From positions 4,330,976-4,394,975 of the forward strand of contig OX030966.1 of NCBI GenBank assembly GCA_943735955.1: a stretch of 64,000 bases of DNA, written 5' to 3'. The notes under the pieces were generated by a model. It worked only from the letters and a program-made list of their open reading frames with translations, made no database searches and was not told the DNA's origin. Positions 1-26,539 of this stretch are shown one piece after another. The DNA is from Piscicola geometra. Taxonomy: Eukaryota; Annelida; Clitellata; Hirudinida; Piscicolidae. The translations under genes were made by a program, and so were the position numbers. Position 1 is the stretch's first letter; each line of letters begins with the position of its first letter.

Positions 1-3000
1 ATCTCTTCTCTACCGCTGCCACCAGGACCCCCCCTTCTCACTTCGGTTCCAGGGGGGTAGTCACGGGGAACCATGCGCGGAGGGGGTGAGGCGCCCCTGG
101 TGTAGGCCGCAGCACTGCGAGATGAGTAGGAGCCTGTGTGAGTTGTGGTGGGTTAGGCATACTGCAACTTATGGGGGTGGGTGGAAGATAGGGGGCTGCC
201 ATTCTAGTTGTGGATTATTTCATAATCATCAGCTGGTATTTTTCATTCAATCACTTTAATTTTTAATAATTGATGATTATTAAAATTAATATTACTTGAT
301 GATTATTCACAGAGAACGAATTCTGAACAAATTATTTGAACGCCAAGGAATACTAAATCATCAACTGTCCCAAAAAAACTGATTCATTTTCTATTTTTAT
401 CATTGAATACTGGTTTATAACGCGCAAATCTTGGTTTGGTTTTTCTTGAAACAAATTTTTTCTTTTTTTTAACATTACAAACTGTTTTCAGCATCTTAAT
501 AATTTTTTTTTAACTAGGATCTTTTTGGTATACTTTGAATAATCTTTTAACATCATTTTATACTTTTAACAAAAATTCGTATTTTCTCGAAAAAGGTTTT
601 ATTTATTGTCACTTTTCGGAATCACTAGCTGTATATTTGAAAGCAAATTGACCTTAAACGCATTTTCCTTCAATAAACCTGTATTAGACTTGCGATTTAT
701 ATTTTAATAAATTGTGTAACTCTTTTTAAACTACTTTATGCAAATAATCATGTTTTTCGATTGTATGATCCCAAAAAAAATCTTTTTTTTTACTGTATTT
801 TTCCTGTGTGGAATGCTTGTTGCTGTCATCTTGCTCTTATTTCTCTAATCGTCTCTGTTATCCTTCATTCACGTGATCTCCATCATACATTGTCGGAAAT
901 TATTCATTGCATTCTCCTCTCAAACGACAAGCTTTGATCTTGAGTTCCATCAAGTAAATGAACTTTTTGATAATTCTTTAATCATTTCTGATCATCTCTT
1001 GCAATTCTCTATTTATTAAACTCTTCAAGTCTTCATTTTTTAGATATATTTCATATTTTTTGCTTTCTATTTTTATTAAATCCTGTTTTTTTTCCGTATT
1101 GTTTTTTAATGTTTACAGGATTTATTGTTACTTTGGAGTAGGTCTATCTCATCAATTTTTTTACGGCGTTAAAACAAACAAAAATCTTTCTTAAAGACTA
1201 CAGCAGTGCTTCCATGTCTACTCGATTAGGAATTTCATCGAAATTATCTGGTATTTATGTATTTTGAACTTCTTTAAAAAAAATTATTTTCTTATTATCT
1301 TTTACTTTAGCTGCATTTTTATTCATACTTTGCTTTTCTTACAAACAATTTAAATTTTGTATATTGATCGTACTTTTCCTTAATACTTTCAATGTTTTTA
1401 CAATTCTGTTGCCATTATTCACGCTTTTTCCCATACCTAAAACATCTTGCATGTGCCCTTTCAGACGAATGATAATCGTCTCAAAGTTCTGATGGCGAAT
1501 CTTCCTGTTACATGCCATCCAGGCCTCGACCATTCCTCTTTGTAGAAACTTTCCAAATCACCCTCTACACAACTTCCATTTTATCTGCATCATTTTATTC
1601 GGATCATCAGCTGTATTTTCTTGACTAAGAAAATAGAATTTAATCAAGAAAGTCATTCTATAAGGTTGCTTATCGTTTTGCAACTTTTGGAGACATTACA
1701 AACTGTAGTTTCTTGTTTGACTCATTGACATCACCAGCAGAGACTCTCATCAGTAAATCCTTCTTTCATGGATCTTTCGAACCATCGAGTGCACTTTGTC
1801 CCACTATGTTCTTTTGGATGCACCTCCCTTTGTCACACTATGTTCTTTCGGATGCACCTCCCTTTGCCACACTATGTTCTTTTGGATGCAACTCCCTTTG
1901 TGACACTATGTTCTTTCGGATGCACCTCCCTTTGTCACTCTATGTTCTTTTGGATGCACCTCTCTTTGTCACACTATGTTCTTTTGGATGCACCTCTCTT
2001 TGTCACACTATGTTCTTTTGGATGCACCTCCCTTTGTCACACTATGTTCTTTCGGATGCACCTCCCTTTGTCCCACTATGTTCTTTCGGATGCACCTCCC
2101 TTTGTCACACTATGTTCTTTTGGATGCACCTCCCTTTGTCACACTATGTTCTTTTGGATGCACCTCCCTTTGTCACACTATGTTCTTTTGGATGCACCTC
2201 CCTTTGTCACACTATGTTCTTTTGGATGCACCTCCCTTTGTCCCACTATGATCTTTTAGATGCACCTTCCCTTGTCCCACTATGTTCTTTCGGATGCACC
2301 TCCCTTTGTCACACTATGTTCTTTTGGATGCACCTCCCTTTGTCACACTATGTTCTTTTGGATGCACCTCCCTTTGTCACACTATGTTCTTTTGGATGCA
2401 CCTCCCTTTGTCCCACTATGATCTTTTAGATGCACCTTCCCTTGTCCCACTATGTTCTTTCGGATGCACCTTCCTTTGTCCCACTACTAAGCCACATACA
2501 AATTCATATTACTCCTGTAAAACTACACGCCATTGCATTGTTTTTTATACTCTGGTGTGTGACGACCATGCATTGCTGCAATTTCACAGTTTATAATTAA
2601 TTAATTTGATCCACAAATTATAAATAATTAATTACAAGTAACTTCAATAAACAACAACACCCTATCATTATCAAGAACTAATACAATACATAGCATACAA
2701 TACAATACAATGACTCACCACTGGCAGGGTACTCCCTCGCCAACTCAGAGGGACGGTAAGTCTGGTTGATGTACCTCGAGCCTGCCTCTGTCATGCCAAA
2801 GAAGATATTAGTATGCATGCAGTGGTGTCATTGCTATGGAAGAAGGTTCAGTTATAGTCAGAAAAATTGTTAAAGGTCATTTTTAATTATTTAAATAAAA
2901 ATTTCAACTTTAATAATGATAATACTTTTAATTTTATATATTTCTTTGGCACACAGAGATTAACAAAAATAGTTGTCGTTTAAATATAGCTTCAAGCCAC

Positions 3001-4235
3001 GCAACAGAGGCGCCAAAGGGTGATTCATGAATAGTTATTAGAGAAAGCATGAAAGAACCTCTTGACTCATAATCTCTCCTAGGAGGAGGTGCTGTTGGAG
3101 GGGAGTACCTGCCATTGGTGGGGGCAGGGTAGTCATACTCTCTGTAGGAAAGGTCAAGAGGATGTTCAAATTTTTTGGGTATAGTGGAAAATATAGGGAT
3201 TCTTTAAATGATGGATTAGAGTATTTTGATGAAGTAATCAATTGAGGGAAGTGGCTTGGATGAAATAAAAAATATAGAAATCTCCAAATGACGAAGTAAT
3301 TTGATAAATAAAATTATTTAGTTAAAATATTCAAAGTCTTTGCAACCTGGGAGGTGGTAGGTATCCCCTTGATTCGTATTCTCTGCGCGGTAGGTGGGTG
3401 GGTGGTGAGTAGTCAGGTCTAGTGCGTGGTCTGTAGTCCATCTCATATCTGCTCCTGATCAGAAGATTGTATTCTTAAGGTATTCTCTCAGATTGCTTAA
3501 TTTATTTTATTATATTAAAAATTGATGAATAGAAATAAAAAGAAATGCAACCTTGGGTAGTCACTCATGGAAGACTTGTGGTAGGGGTCGTAGCCATCCC
3601 AGTAGTACTTTTCCCTCGAGTCGACATAGTACTTCTCCGAACGAGGAGGCATGGCAATGGGCGATCGAGCTCTGTAGTCGTACTCCCTGGGTGAGGGTGG
3701 CATTCCTCGACCCCCTCTGGCAGACATGAACCTCCTGCCCCTCGGATAACCTCGGTCGTCCCTCATCTCGCCCATCCTGCTGCGGTAACCATAGTCTCTC
3801 ATGCCTGGAGGACTACGCCCTCTCCCGGCGTAACCCCTCCCCCTTGCAAAGCCCCTTCCTCTCGATGAACCAAATGACTTGGACTTTGATGACTTTTCGA
3901 CGTGTAGAGGTTTTCCGTGAAAGTCTTTTCCGTTCGTGTTCTTGCACGCATCGTCACATTCTTTAGCGTCTTCGAACGTCACGAAAGCAAATCCTCTTGG
4001 CAGCTTCGTCTCAAAGTCTCTCGCCATATAAACTTGAAAAGTTTGATGAAATATTTCAATTTGCACAAAAGTAAATCATTTTGTTAAATTAATGAAACAT
4101 AATTAATCTCCAACCTTCCGATACTCTTCCATATTTAGAAAAATAAGTAGTAATCATATTTTCGTCGACATCATCGGTAACTCCACGTATGAACAATTTA
4201 TTCTCTTCAATGTCTGAACTTTCTGATCGGCCCAT
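1..4235 (-). CDS. RBMX/hnRNP G-like RNA-binding protein, 3' end outside the window
   Basis: Nuclear RRM protein of the RBMX (hnRNP G) type, expected to bind pre-mRNA and affect splicing. Exons by phase-matched GT-AG junctions: 4115-4235, 3552-4032, 3347-3454, 3059-3141, 2719-2787, and 133 down to 42 or the window edge. The ATG at 4235 is followed by a single RRM: RNP2 LFIRGV in exon 1 and RNP1 RGFAFVTF in exon 2, preceded by ETKLP. After the RRM come SRGRGFARGRGYAGRGRSPP and many Tyr/Arg/Ser/Pro blocks (PPREYDYPAP, RGASPPPRMVPRDY), as in RBMX tails. Exon 3 has two acceptors 6 nt apart that differ by two residues. The intron between 134 and 2718 holds a 34-bp minisatellite. GON7-like lies directly upstream on the same strand. 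RBMX versus another RRM-RGG protein is judged from memory of the family. Confidence 0.75.
1792..2486. repeat. 34-bp minisatellite, about 20 copies
   Basis: Tandem copies of a 34-bp unit whose core reads CACTATGTTCTTTTGGATGC, varying at TTTTGG/TTTCGG and CACACT/CCCACT. It lies inside the long last intron seen of the RBMX-like gene. Because 34 is not a multiple of three, the open frames across it are accidental. Confidence 0.93.
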
Positions 4236-4407
4236 TTTGAGCAATTATAAAACAATTTGTAACGTATTAAACGAACTTAAATATCGAATTGCAAAAAGTC
4301 TAAGTGCGGAACGCTCAACGGAAATTATAATAAAATGGATAACAAAGAACAGACAATGCAAATTGAAAAAACACTTTCAAGCTTTTATTAAATTTTCTAA
4401 ACATTAG

Positions 4408-4773
4408 TTATTTTTCAGAACTGATATTTAATTTAATTTTTTTATGTATCTTAGATACTTTTTCTGAAATATTAATATCTTCTTCATTTTCTTCTTCATC
4501 ATTTGATTCTGATTCTGGAATCAATTTAAATATAATTATAAAAATTATAAAATAATTATTTTTTCAAAAAAAGTAACCTTTATTATTCTCACGTTTGACA
4601 TTCTTGTCCGCTCTTTCTAAGTTGACCAACTCTGTTAAATAGTCATTTATTTCTCCTTTTATTGATTTAATATCTTCAGAAAGTGAAGCTATATTCGAGT
4701 TATCTTTTGCATCTCTTTCAATTGTCTTTCTTTCTCCACTCTTCAAGGTAATCTCACAACAAACACTCGACAT
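4408..4773 (-). CDS. GON7: GON7-like KEOPS/EKC complex subunit
   Basis: Two exons, 4578-4773 and 4408-4514, joined in phase (one base plus two bases) give a 100-residue protein, the same length as human GON7 as I remember it. The ATG at 4773 starts MSSVCCEITLKSGERK. The middle (LSEDIKSIKGEINDYLTELV) aligns with the short helical region of GON7 that contacts OSGEP/LAGE3, and exon 2 supplies an acidic tail (ESESNDEEENEED) followed by a basic end. KEOPS makes the t6A37 modification of ANN-decoding tRNAs. GON7 evolves fast, so the call rests on length, order of helical and acidic parts, and short matches. Its start codon lies only 104 bp from that of CCDC115 on the other strand. Confidence 0.66.
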
Positions 4774-4877
4774 CACGGCAGTGCGATTTTTAAAATATTT
4801 GTTTAAAAGTAAACTTTCACCCAACTACTTGGCTTGAAATTAAGTGGAATTATTATTTAATATAAGTTTAGATAACC
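4774..4877. promoter_or_regulatory. Probable bidirectional promoter between GON7 and CCDC115
   Basis: Only 104 bp separate the two divergent start codons, so both 5' UTRs and core promoters must fit in or overlap this stretch. No TATA box or other element is obvious. Shared promoter use is inferred from spacing alone. Confidence 0.5.
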
Positions 4878-5720
4878 ATGTCTCTTCTAACCACTTCTGA
4901 TTCAAATAAAATTAACCAAGTGCTAGATGAAGTGTTATTAAAATTTTTGGATGAAATTGAAGAGTATTTCAGTATAAGAAGCCAAGTTGACAAATGTCTG
5001 TCTGAAGGATATCTTAGCATGGCGAAGGTTTTACAAGATGATGTTTTTGATTTGAGAAATTATTTAAATTAGCTTAAGAATTGTAAAAAATGCATACTAT
5101 ATTATCCCTGATTTATTCTACATTCATAAGGGTTAATAAAAATTATTATTAAATAATTTTTGTATATTTTATAAATAGTTTACTTTTTTCTGCAGACAAG
5201 AAGCATTACTGGTGTAACTTCAGTTTCAAGGCTGCAGTATAACTTGGTTGAGGATTCTCGTGCTAGATTTAAAGTGGAGGTGAACTATGAAGAGAAGACT
5301 GAATCAGATGAAAGCAATGACTTTTTCCAAGAGACTAAGCTTGTTTTCAATCTCAAAGACTCAGAAATAGAAGATCTTGAGACAAAGTTTCAAGAAAAGC
5401 TTAAAACTAATGATGATAATGATAGTAACAATGTAAAGAAAAGAAAAAATGTAAAAGGCAAAGATGATGAGAATAAAAAGGAAAAAGAAAATGAAACAAA
5501 TATATCTGAAAAACCTACAGAATCACATGCACCAAATCCTTCCACCCCAAACCTGCCACTGAACTGGTTTGGGATTCTGGTTCCTCGTTCTCTCAGGCAT
5601 TCACAACAGTGCTTCATCCAAGCCACACAATTGATCTGTCGGCTGGCAGAGTGCCAAAGCAATGTGGAACACCTAATCAAACAATTCAGGAAACTTAAGG
5701 AGTTGAAGGATGGGGCTTGA
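4878..5720 (+). CDS. CCDC115: CCDC115 / VMA22 V-ATPase assembly factor
   Basis: Two exons, 4878-5027 and 5196-5720, joined at phase 0, encode about 224 residues (human CCDC115 about 180). The exon junction gives EGYLSMAK followed by TRSITG and LQYNL, matching the human order EGWLSLAK ... LQY. The C-terminus has the family block LNWFGILVPRSLRHSQQCF followed by a coiled coil (LAECQSNVEHLIKQFRKLKE). The extra length is a charged linker rich in Glu, Lys and Asn between the two conserved halves. CCDC115/Vma22 acts with TMEM199 in assembling the proton-pumping V-ATPase Vo sector in the ER-Golgi. The donor after AAG is GTTTTA, weak but phase-correct; reading through it would hit a stop at 5070. AATAAA signals occur at 5728 and just beyond. 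Confidence 0.9.
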
Positions 5721-6936
5721 AGTTGACAATAAAATTATCAATTAACTTATTTAAAATAAATAAGGATTTAATATGATATTTTTATTTACTTAAATTTCTG
5801 CAGAAAAATACCAGTCAATTGAGATACATTTTGATTGATAGGAAATTGTCAATTATTAATTGATAAAGATAGAAACAAAAATGATTTTTAACCTCAGCAT
5901 GGCATTGTTGTTTGGAGTCTTATTGGATCTTATTGAAACACTCGAAAAGTTTTTTTGAATGGTGTGTTCATATATATATAGTATATTACTATATATATTA
6001 CTATAGGTATATGGGTGTGTTATTGTGTCTGATTGAAATACAATCATCAATCATTCAGCTTATTATTGCAGAATGATTTTTTGGCAATGGTTTCAAAGCT
6101 CATTAAGGGCCTGAATTTTAAGGTTTGGCCATCCTGAAACGCCATGGGATTGATTTGAATTGAACTTCAATTTGAAGTCATTAAGGCCATGCTCTTTTTG
6201 TTTGTAACCATCAAAAAGCATTTGATTCAAGAGTGTCTCCCTAGCTACATTAATTATCTGATATGAAAACAAAAAGTATTACAGATGCCATAAGAGATAG
6301 TATCCTCAAAAACAATTGAATCGAAAAGGCGTAATTGGAAAAGAAAAAGATCAAAAATACAAACTGAATTAAAGCAAAAATAAAAAATAATATTTAACAA
6401 TTCAAGAATAAATGTAGTTCGAGTCATTAAAAAACAAAACAATTTATAACATTGACATCAATCAAAATAACTGATAGTGATTGTCATATAAAATATTCAT
6501 AACAACTGTTAAATTTTGATAAAGAAGCAAAGAATAGCGAAGGTGGGCGAAGGCATATAATAAACATCAGCAGTACTTTTCAACAATTTTACTTCACAGC
6601 ATAACTATCATCACGTCATCATCATATCTACCATCATCATCATCGCCACCAACTCCATCATCAGCACCTCCACCATCATCATCAGCACCTCCAGGACATC
6701 ATCATCAGCACCACCATCATCATCAGCACCACCATCATCATCAGCACTACCATCATCATCATCATCAGCACCTCCAGTGCATCATCATCATCAGCACCAC
6801 CATCATCATCAGCACCATCATCATCATCAGCACCACCATCATCATCAGCACCATAATCATCATCATCATCAGCACCTCCAGGGCACCATCATCATCAGCA
6901 CCACCATCATCAGCACCAGCACCACCATCATCATCA
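5721..6936. other. Convergent 3' region of CCDC115 and DLG5
   Basis: AT-rich sequence with no convincing exon. From about 6596 onwards it becomes an imperfect (ATC)n/(CAGCACCACC) repeat that runs right up to the DLG5 stop codon, so it is at least partly DLG5 3' UTR. Confidence 0.6.
6596..6936. repeat. (ATC)n / CAGCACCACC triplet repeat
   Basis: Long imperfect ATC repeat with CAGCACC interruptions; on the minus strand it is the start of the DLG5 3' UTR. It contributes the TGA stop codon of DLG5. Confidence 0.9.
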
Positions 6937-21680
<14,744 letters not shown>

Positions 21681-22861
21681 TTTGAAATTAAAAGTTAAAT
21701 CATTTCGTTTTTTAAGTCATTTAAAATTTAATGTTTAAATCACAGTTAAATGCATCCGTATTCTGAGTGCGCCTCTAGCATACTTAATGTATTTAATATG
21801 CATAGTTTGTGATTAAAATGTATTTTATTATTTTTAATTAAGTTTTATTTTTTATAAAATTTAAATCAAGAAAAAAATACTTCTAAATTATTTTTAGAAG
21901 ATTTCTTAATAATAATACATTATTAACATAATGTTTTAAAACCCAAACTAACTATAAAAATATTTAAACATCTTAAATACATATAATGAAATAAATTCTG
22001 TAATTTTTTGCTATTTTTTTAATTAATCACTTGTCAAGTAATCATGAAGAAAAGTAACACTTGAATAAAGTAATGTGCTGTTTATAGGTAAAATTAGAGA
22101 AATATAATATTACACCAAATAAACTAGATTTCAGCTTCTTTATTATCAAATTACTGGTATAATAATAATTTTTAATTTATTTTTTATGATAATATACTAG
22201 ATATACTTCAGTCACGATTAAATACTTGCCGTCTTACTCACTTTGTTTAAACAAGGGCTGATTAATTACTTTTCCCACACACCTCCTTACTACTAAAATC
22301 ATGCAAGCATTGATTAATCGGAATAAAAAAGTTTAAGTGGGTATTTTTATGATAACCTCGAGATACCGACATCTTTGGTGCAGTTGCGGCCTGGACTTGA
22401 ATAGTGACCAAATTTTGTTTCTCACAACGCCAGACCTTTTGGCATGAATTAAGCTTTGAGGACTTAGTAGCATATTTTATAATCTGCAAGTTTTCAAGCA
22501 CAGCTCGTGGGGGTTTGAAGGTGGCCCATTGTGGTTCTCTTTTTGCCTCCAAGACCCTCCATTAAAGCGGGACCATATAGCCGTTTTGTTTTTATTTTGT
22601 TTTTGTCATTGTTGTGTTGTTTATTTTGTTTCGTTTCAAACTTTTTCAAAGTTTTATTTTGAATTCAGAATTAGAAAGGGAATTATGTAGGAAAAAATCG
22701 TGTCATTTCTGTGGTATGTCCGATCATGTGCTTTTTGTATATTACAATCAAAAATAATACACTCTATTAGATGAGCGTCATAAAGAGAGTAAAAATGTAA
22801 AATTAATTTTCAGATTTTGTCTACTAAATATTCAAGATAAATGTAATCAATAATCATAAAT
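21681..22861. other. AT-rich spacer upstream of DLG5
   Basis: AT-rich with little visible. A minus-strand open stretch at about 22262-22560 (fragments TFKPPRAVLENLQ and SCQKVWRCEKQN) has higher complexity and could be an exon or a decayed element, but I do not recognise it and see no convincing junctions. Confidence 0.4.
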
Positions 22862-25380
22862 TTATTTTACTCCATCTACTTCATCTTCATTGGGTTCGTG
22901 GTCAGAGAAGAGACAGTGGTTGCTGAAGTCTGGAGCATCAACTGAAGGCAATGATGATGGTTTTAATCAATGAACATTCATGGAATTATTTAACTTTTCA
23001 TAAATTGTGTATTAAAAAGTATTTTTGTCTGAACAAAAGGTCCATAAATAAGTTCTTTTTGTGGAAAATGTGATATTCGAACATTACGGGTCTTCGAAAA
23101 ATCTGTTACGTTACATTAAAGCACCAAGCACGCAGCCTTCCGCCACTCACACGTGTTCAGGTTCGGCTTGATGACTTGGCGTGCATCGACAATCACTCGC
23201 TTGCTGTCTCTCACCGTCACCACCAACTCTTTCACAGCGGTGGAATTCTCTAGCCACCTTTTCACTATGACCCTAACGTCGATCTGTGGTTGGAGAAGTT
23301 TTAAAAAGCTGATTTATGTTTTATTATTCTAAGATAACTAAATATTTTGATGAATAAATAAATTGGAGTCATTGTAAATCACCATCAATCTTGCATCCTC
23401 CTCAACTTCATATTTGTCAAACGAATGAATGGCTGAATCGTCTGATTGGAAAATAATTGTACACATCATTTTTAATAATAATGGTAATATAGTTTAAAGT
23501 ATAAAATTGAAAATAACGATCTGTAAAAATGTCCAAAAACTTTTTATGGATTTTATGGCAATTTCGTATTTTTCACTGATTACATCATGGAATTCTCGAC
23601 AAAAGCTTACTTTGCTCGCTGCTTACAGTCACCTCCAAAGGGTACTGGCTGTCTTCAACCAGGATAGGCTTCAGGAGAATCAGCTCGAAAGTCGCAGTGT
23701 ATCTTGGTCTTGAGAGAGCTCGTCTATTGAAAACCTGTGTTTAGTGTGGTTGTGTGTAGTGTGGTTGGGTGTGGTGTGTTATGTGGCATGGTGTGTTATG
23801 TGGTGTGGTGTGTTATGTGGTGTGGTGTGTTATGTGGCATGGTGTGTTATGTGGCATGGTGTGGTGTGGTGTGTAGTGTAGTTAGACGTGGTGTGCAGAT
23901 TTTTTAAAGTCTTTGTGCTTTGGTTTGGTTGTTTCATTGTTTTATGAACCGGAAGTTCTAAAAAAGATATTGAACAAAATAAACATAGACCAATTTAAGC
24001 TAAACTATTATCAATAACATTTTGTTTAGTGGTGGTATTTAGTTGAAAATAACATAATAATATAAAATAACATAAGAATATAAAATAACATAAAAATATA
24101 AAATAACATAATAATATAAAATAACATAATAATATAAAATAAAATAATAATATAAAATAACATAATAATATAAAATAACATAAAAATATAAAATAACATA
24201 ATAATATAAAATAACATAATAATATAAAATAAAATAATAATATAAAATAACATAATAATATAAAATAACATAATAATATAAAATACCATAATAATATAAA
24301 ATAACATAATAATATAAAATAACATAATAATATAAAATAACATAATAATATAAAATAACATAATAATATAAAATAACATAATAATATAAAATAACATAAT
24401 AATATAAAATAACATAATTTATATAAAATAACATAATAATATAAAATAACATAATAATATAAAATAACATAATAATATAAAATAACATAATAATATAAAA
24501 TAACATAATAATATAAAATAACATAATAATATAAAATAACATAATAATATAAAATAACATAATAATATAAAATAACATAATAATATAAAATAACATAATA
24601 ATATAAAATAACATAATAATATAAAATAACATAATAATATAAAATAACATAATAATATAAAATAACATAATAATATAAAATAACATAATAATATAAAATA
24701 ACATAATGTTACAAGAAGCGAGAAGTTGAATCCCATCGAAGCAGGACTGTCTAATACGTCGAAACCTGCAGTTTTGATCAAAATTGTGTTAATTTTCAAA
24801 ATCTAAAAAAGTGTTTAAAAAATATTTTTTAAAATAAAAAGGTAAACATGAGTTTAGGCATCACAAACTATACTTTTTTCGATAAAAAAATAGTTTTAAA
24901 CGTAGAAAAACACAAAAGTTATTCAAGACTAAGAAAAAAAGTATTTTTCGAACAACTAATCTCTTTCTGAAAGTCACTAAAAAGGCTCAGTAAGCATGCA
25001 ATGCCTGATTACGATTAAGAGAAAATGAAAAGCAAATCTCTCACTGTACGGGAAAGCCACGACACAGTTGAAAAGGCAAGACTCCACTCTGAAGAATGAC
25101 ATTTGAACCCAACTACATATCTTCTCAATCATTCAATAGTTTTTGCATTTAATTTTAAATGAGAAAAAGACACTTTTTTGTTTATAAGTCTTTTGTTTAA
25201 AAAATAATTTTTAAAAATTTATTTTCGAGACACATTTCCCCGCTTTCCCAAACGACGAACTTTCTGATGATTTCATTTCTGTTCTCTTGACTCAGATAGC
25301 TTGTGTCGGGCTCTCTTTTGATTCCCAGGGTGTCCATAAAAGCTTGTTTGTTTGCCTCACGTTCTGCATCAGTTAGTTCT
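22862..25380 (-). CDS. Unidentified multi-exon gene
   Basis: Candidate exons, in gene order: about 25214-25380, about 25070-25110 (VESCLFNCVVAFPY), about 24716-24765 (DVLDSPASMGFNFSLL), 23611 to about 23715 (TATFELILLKPILVEDSQYP), 23383-23441 (DSAIHSFDKYEVEEDARLM), 23151-23283 (IDVRVIVKRWLENST ... VVTVRDSKRVIVDAR) and 22862-22941, which ends in DHEPNEDEVDGVK and a TAA. The last four join in phase and use good donors such as GTGAGT at 23150. Alternating hydrophobic strands with an Asn-glycosylation site suggest a beta-sandwich, possibly extracellular; a link to integrin-alpha calf-type folds crossed my mind but there is no GFFKR tail. The junction across the 18-bp minisatellite at 24046-24708 is unresolved, as is the 5' end. 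Confidence 0.42.
23735..23890. repeat. GTGTGGTGTGTTATGTGGCAT minisatellite
   Basis: Irregular copies of TTATGTGGTGTGGTGTG in an intron of the unidentified minus-strand gene. Confidence 0.75.
24046..24708. repeat. 18-bp minisatellite, about 37 copies
   Basis: Unit AATAACATAATAATATAA repeated with single-base variants. The minus-strand frame would give MLFYII over and over. One irregular unit near 24417 shifts the phase. It sits in an intron of the unidentified gene. Confidence 0.96.
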
Positions 25381-25495
25381 CTGTGTGGTTGTTTGTGTGT
25401 GTGTGGTTGTCTGTGTGTGTGTGGTTGTTTGTGTGTGTGTGGTTGTCTGTGTGTGTGTGGTTGTCTGTGTGTGTGTGGTTGTCTGTGTGGTTTTT
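25381..25495. repeat. 18-bp GT-rich minisatellite, about 6 copies
   Basis: Units of GGTTGTCTGTGTGTGTGT next to the acceptor of the exon at 25214-25380. Confidence 0.9.
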
Positions 25496-26305
25496 TGTGT
25501 TCTAAAGTGTCGTGTTATTTACTTTAAATTGTTAAATAGCTTTCAAGATAGGATTTTTGAATCATGCAAACCAAGAGTTTTAACGTTTTGGATGCTTGGA
25601 AGTGGAGGAGGAGGAGGAGGAGGAAGAGGAGGGATAAGTTTTTCAAAGATGACTCCATTTTCCGCGCTGTTGCTTTTATCTTGTTAACCTGACATTTTTT
25701 ATTATGGATTTAAAATTATTAAGGAAAAAAGTTTATTTTGTTAAAATTTTTGAATTTGTAAAGAATGTAAAACTTTGATATGAAAAGTTTATTTTAAAAG
25801 CCAAACATCTAACTTGGTTACAGTTCTACCTTGTATGAATAGTTCAAATCAAATCTTCCAAATCTTCGACTATCGGCTTCTTATATACGCAAAAAACTCC
25901 ACTGAAAACAATCGTGCGACATAGTCAGACCACATGTTTGGTTTTTTTCTTCAATTTTTTAAAATTTAAATTATTTCGTTTTAATGAAAAATATCATTAA
26001 TTTTGTTCATTTTCTCGTTACAAGTTTAGTTAAGCATGATGCTTTAACGATAAAAAATGAATTTTTAAATGTTTTTCATTTGAAGTTTAACTTTAAGTAC
26101 AACAGCCTTGAGACCTGCCTTGGAATGGCTTAAAGTAGACTAAGTAACAATTCGTGTTTTCGAAACTGTATACGTCGAAGTTATATATACAAAATAATGT
26201 ATGCAAAAAGCCGACTAGACTTGTTATTGTTTTCCACACTAAACTTCTGTTCCGGTACGAGATGAATGTGGTGGTGTTAACAATGTAACGACTGCGCCAC
26301 TTCGG

Positions 26306-26515
26306 TGGTGGTGATGATGATGAAGATGGTGGTGGTTGTGTGGTGATAATGATGATTATGGTGGTGGTGGTGGTGATGATGATGATGGTGGTGGTGGTGA
26401 TGATGAATATTATGGTGGTGGTGGTGGTGATGATGATGATTATGGTGGTGATGATAATGATAATGATGATGATGAGGCTGATGGTTGTGATTATGGTGAA
26501 ATTTGTGGTCTAAGA
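26306..26515. repeat. (GGTGAT)n repeat
   Basis: GGTGGTGATGATGAT-type repeat leading into the 60-bp minisatellite. Confidence 0.88.
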
Positions 26516-26539
26516 AAGAATATAATGATAACGAAGATG

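Noticed and set aside
1713..2596. Overlapping plus-strand frames full of MFFWMHLPLSHY-like repeats
   Set aside because: They are the 34-bp minisatellite in an intron; the unit length is not a multiple of three and all frames read similarly.
22262..22560. Minus-strand frame of 96 residues as a gene
   Set aside because: It is somewhat protein-like but has no recognised family or supporting junctions, so it is only mentioned within the spacer entry.
24026..24799. Frames of repeated MLFYII or VILYYY
   Set aside because: 18-bp minisatellite open in several frames; no start, no flanking coding evidence.
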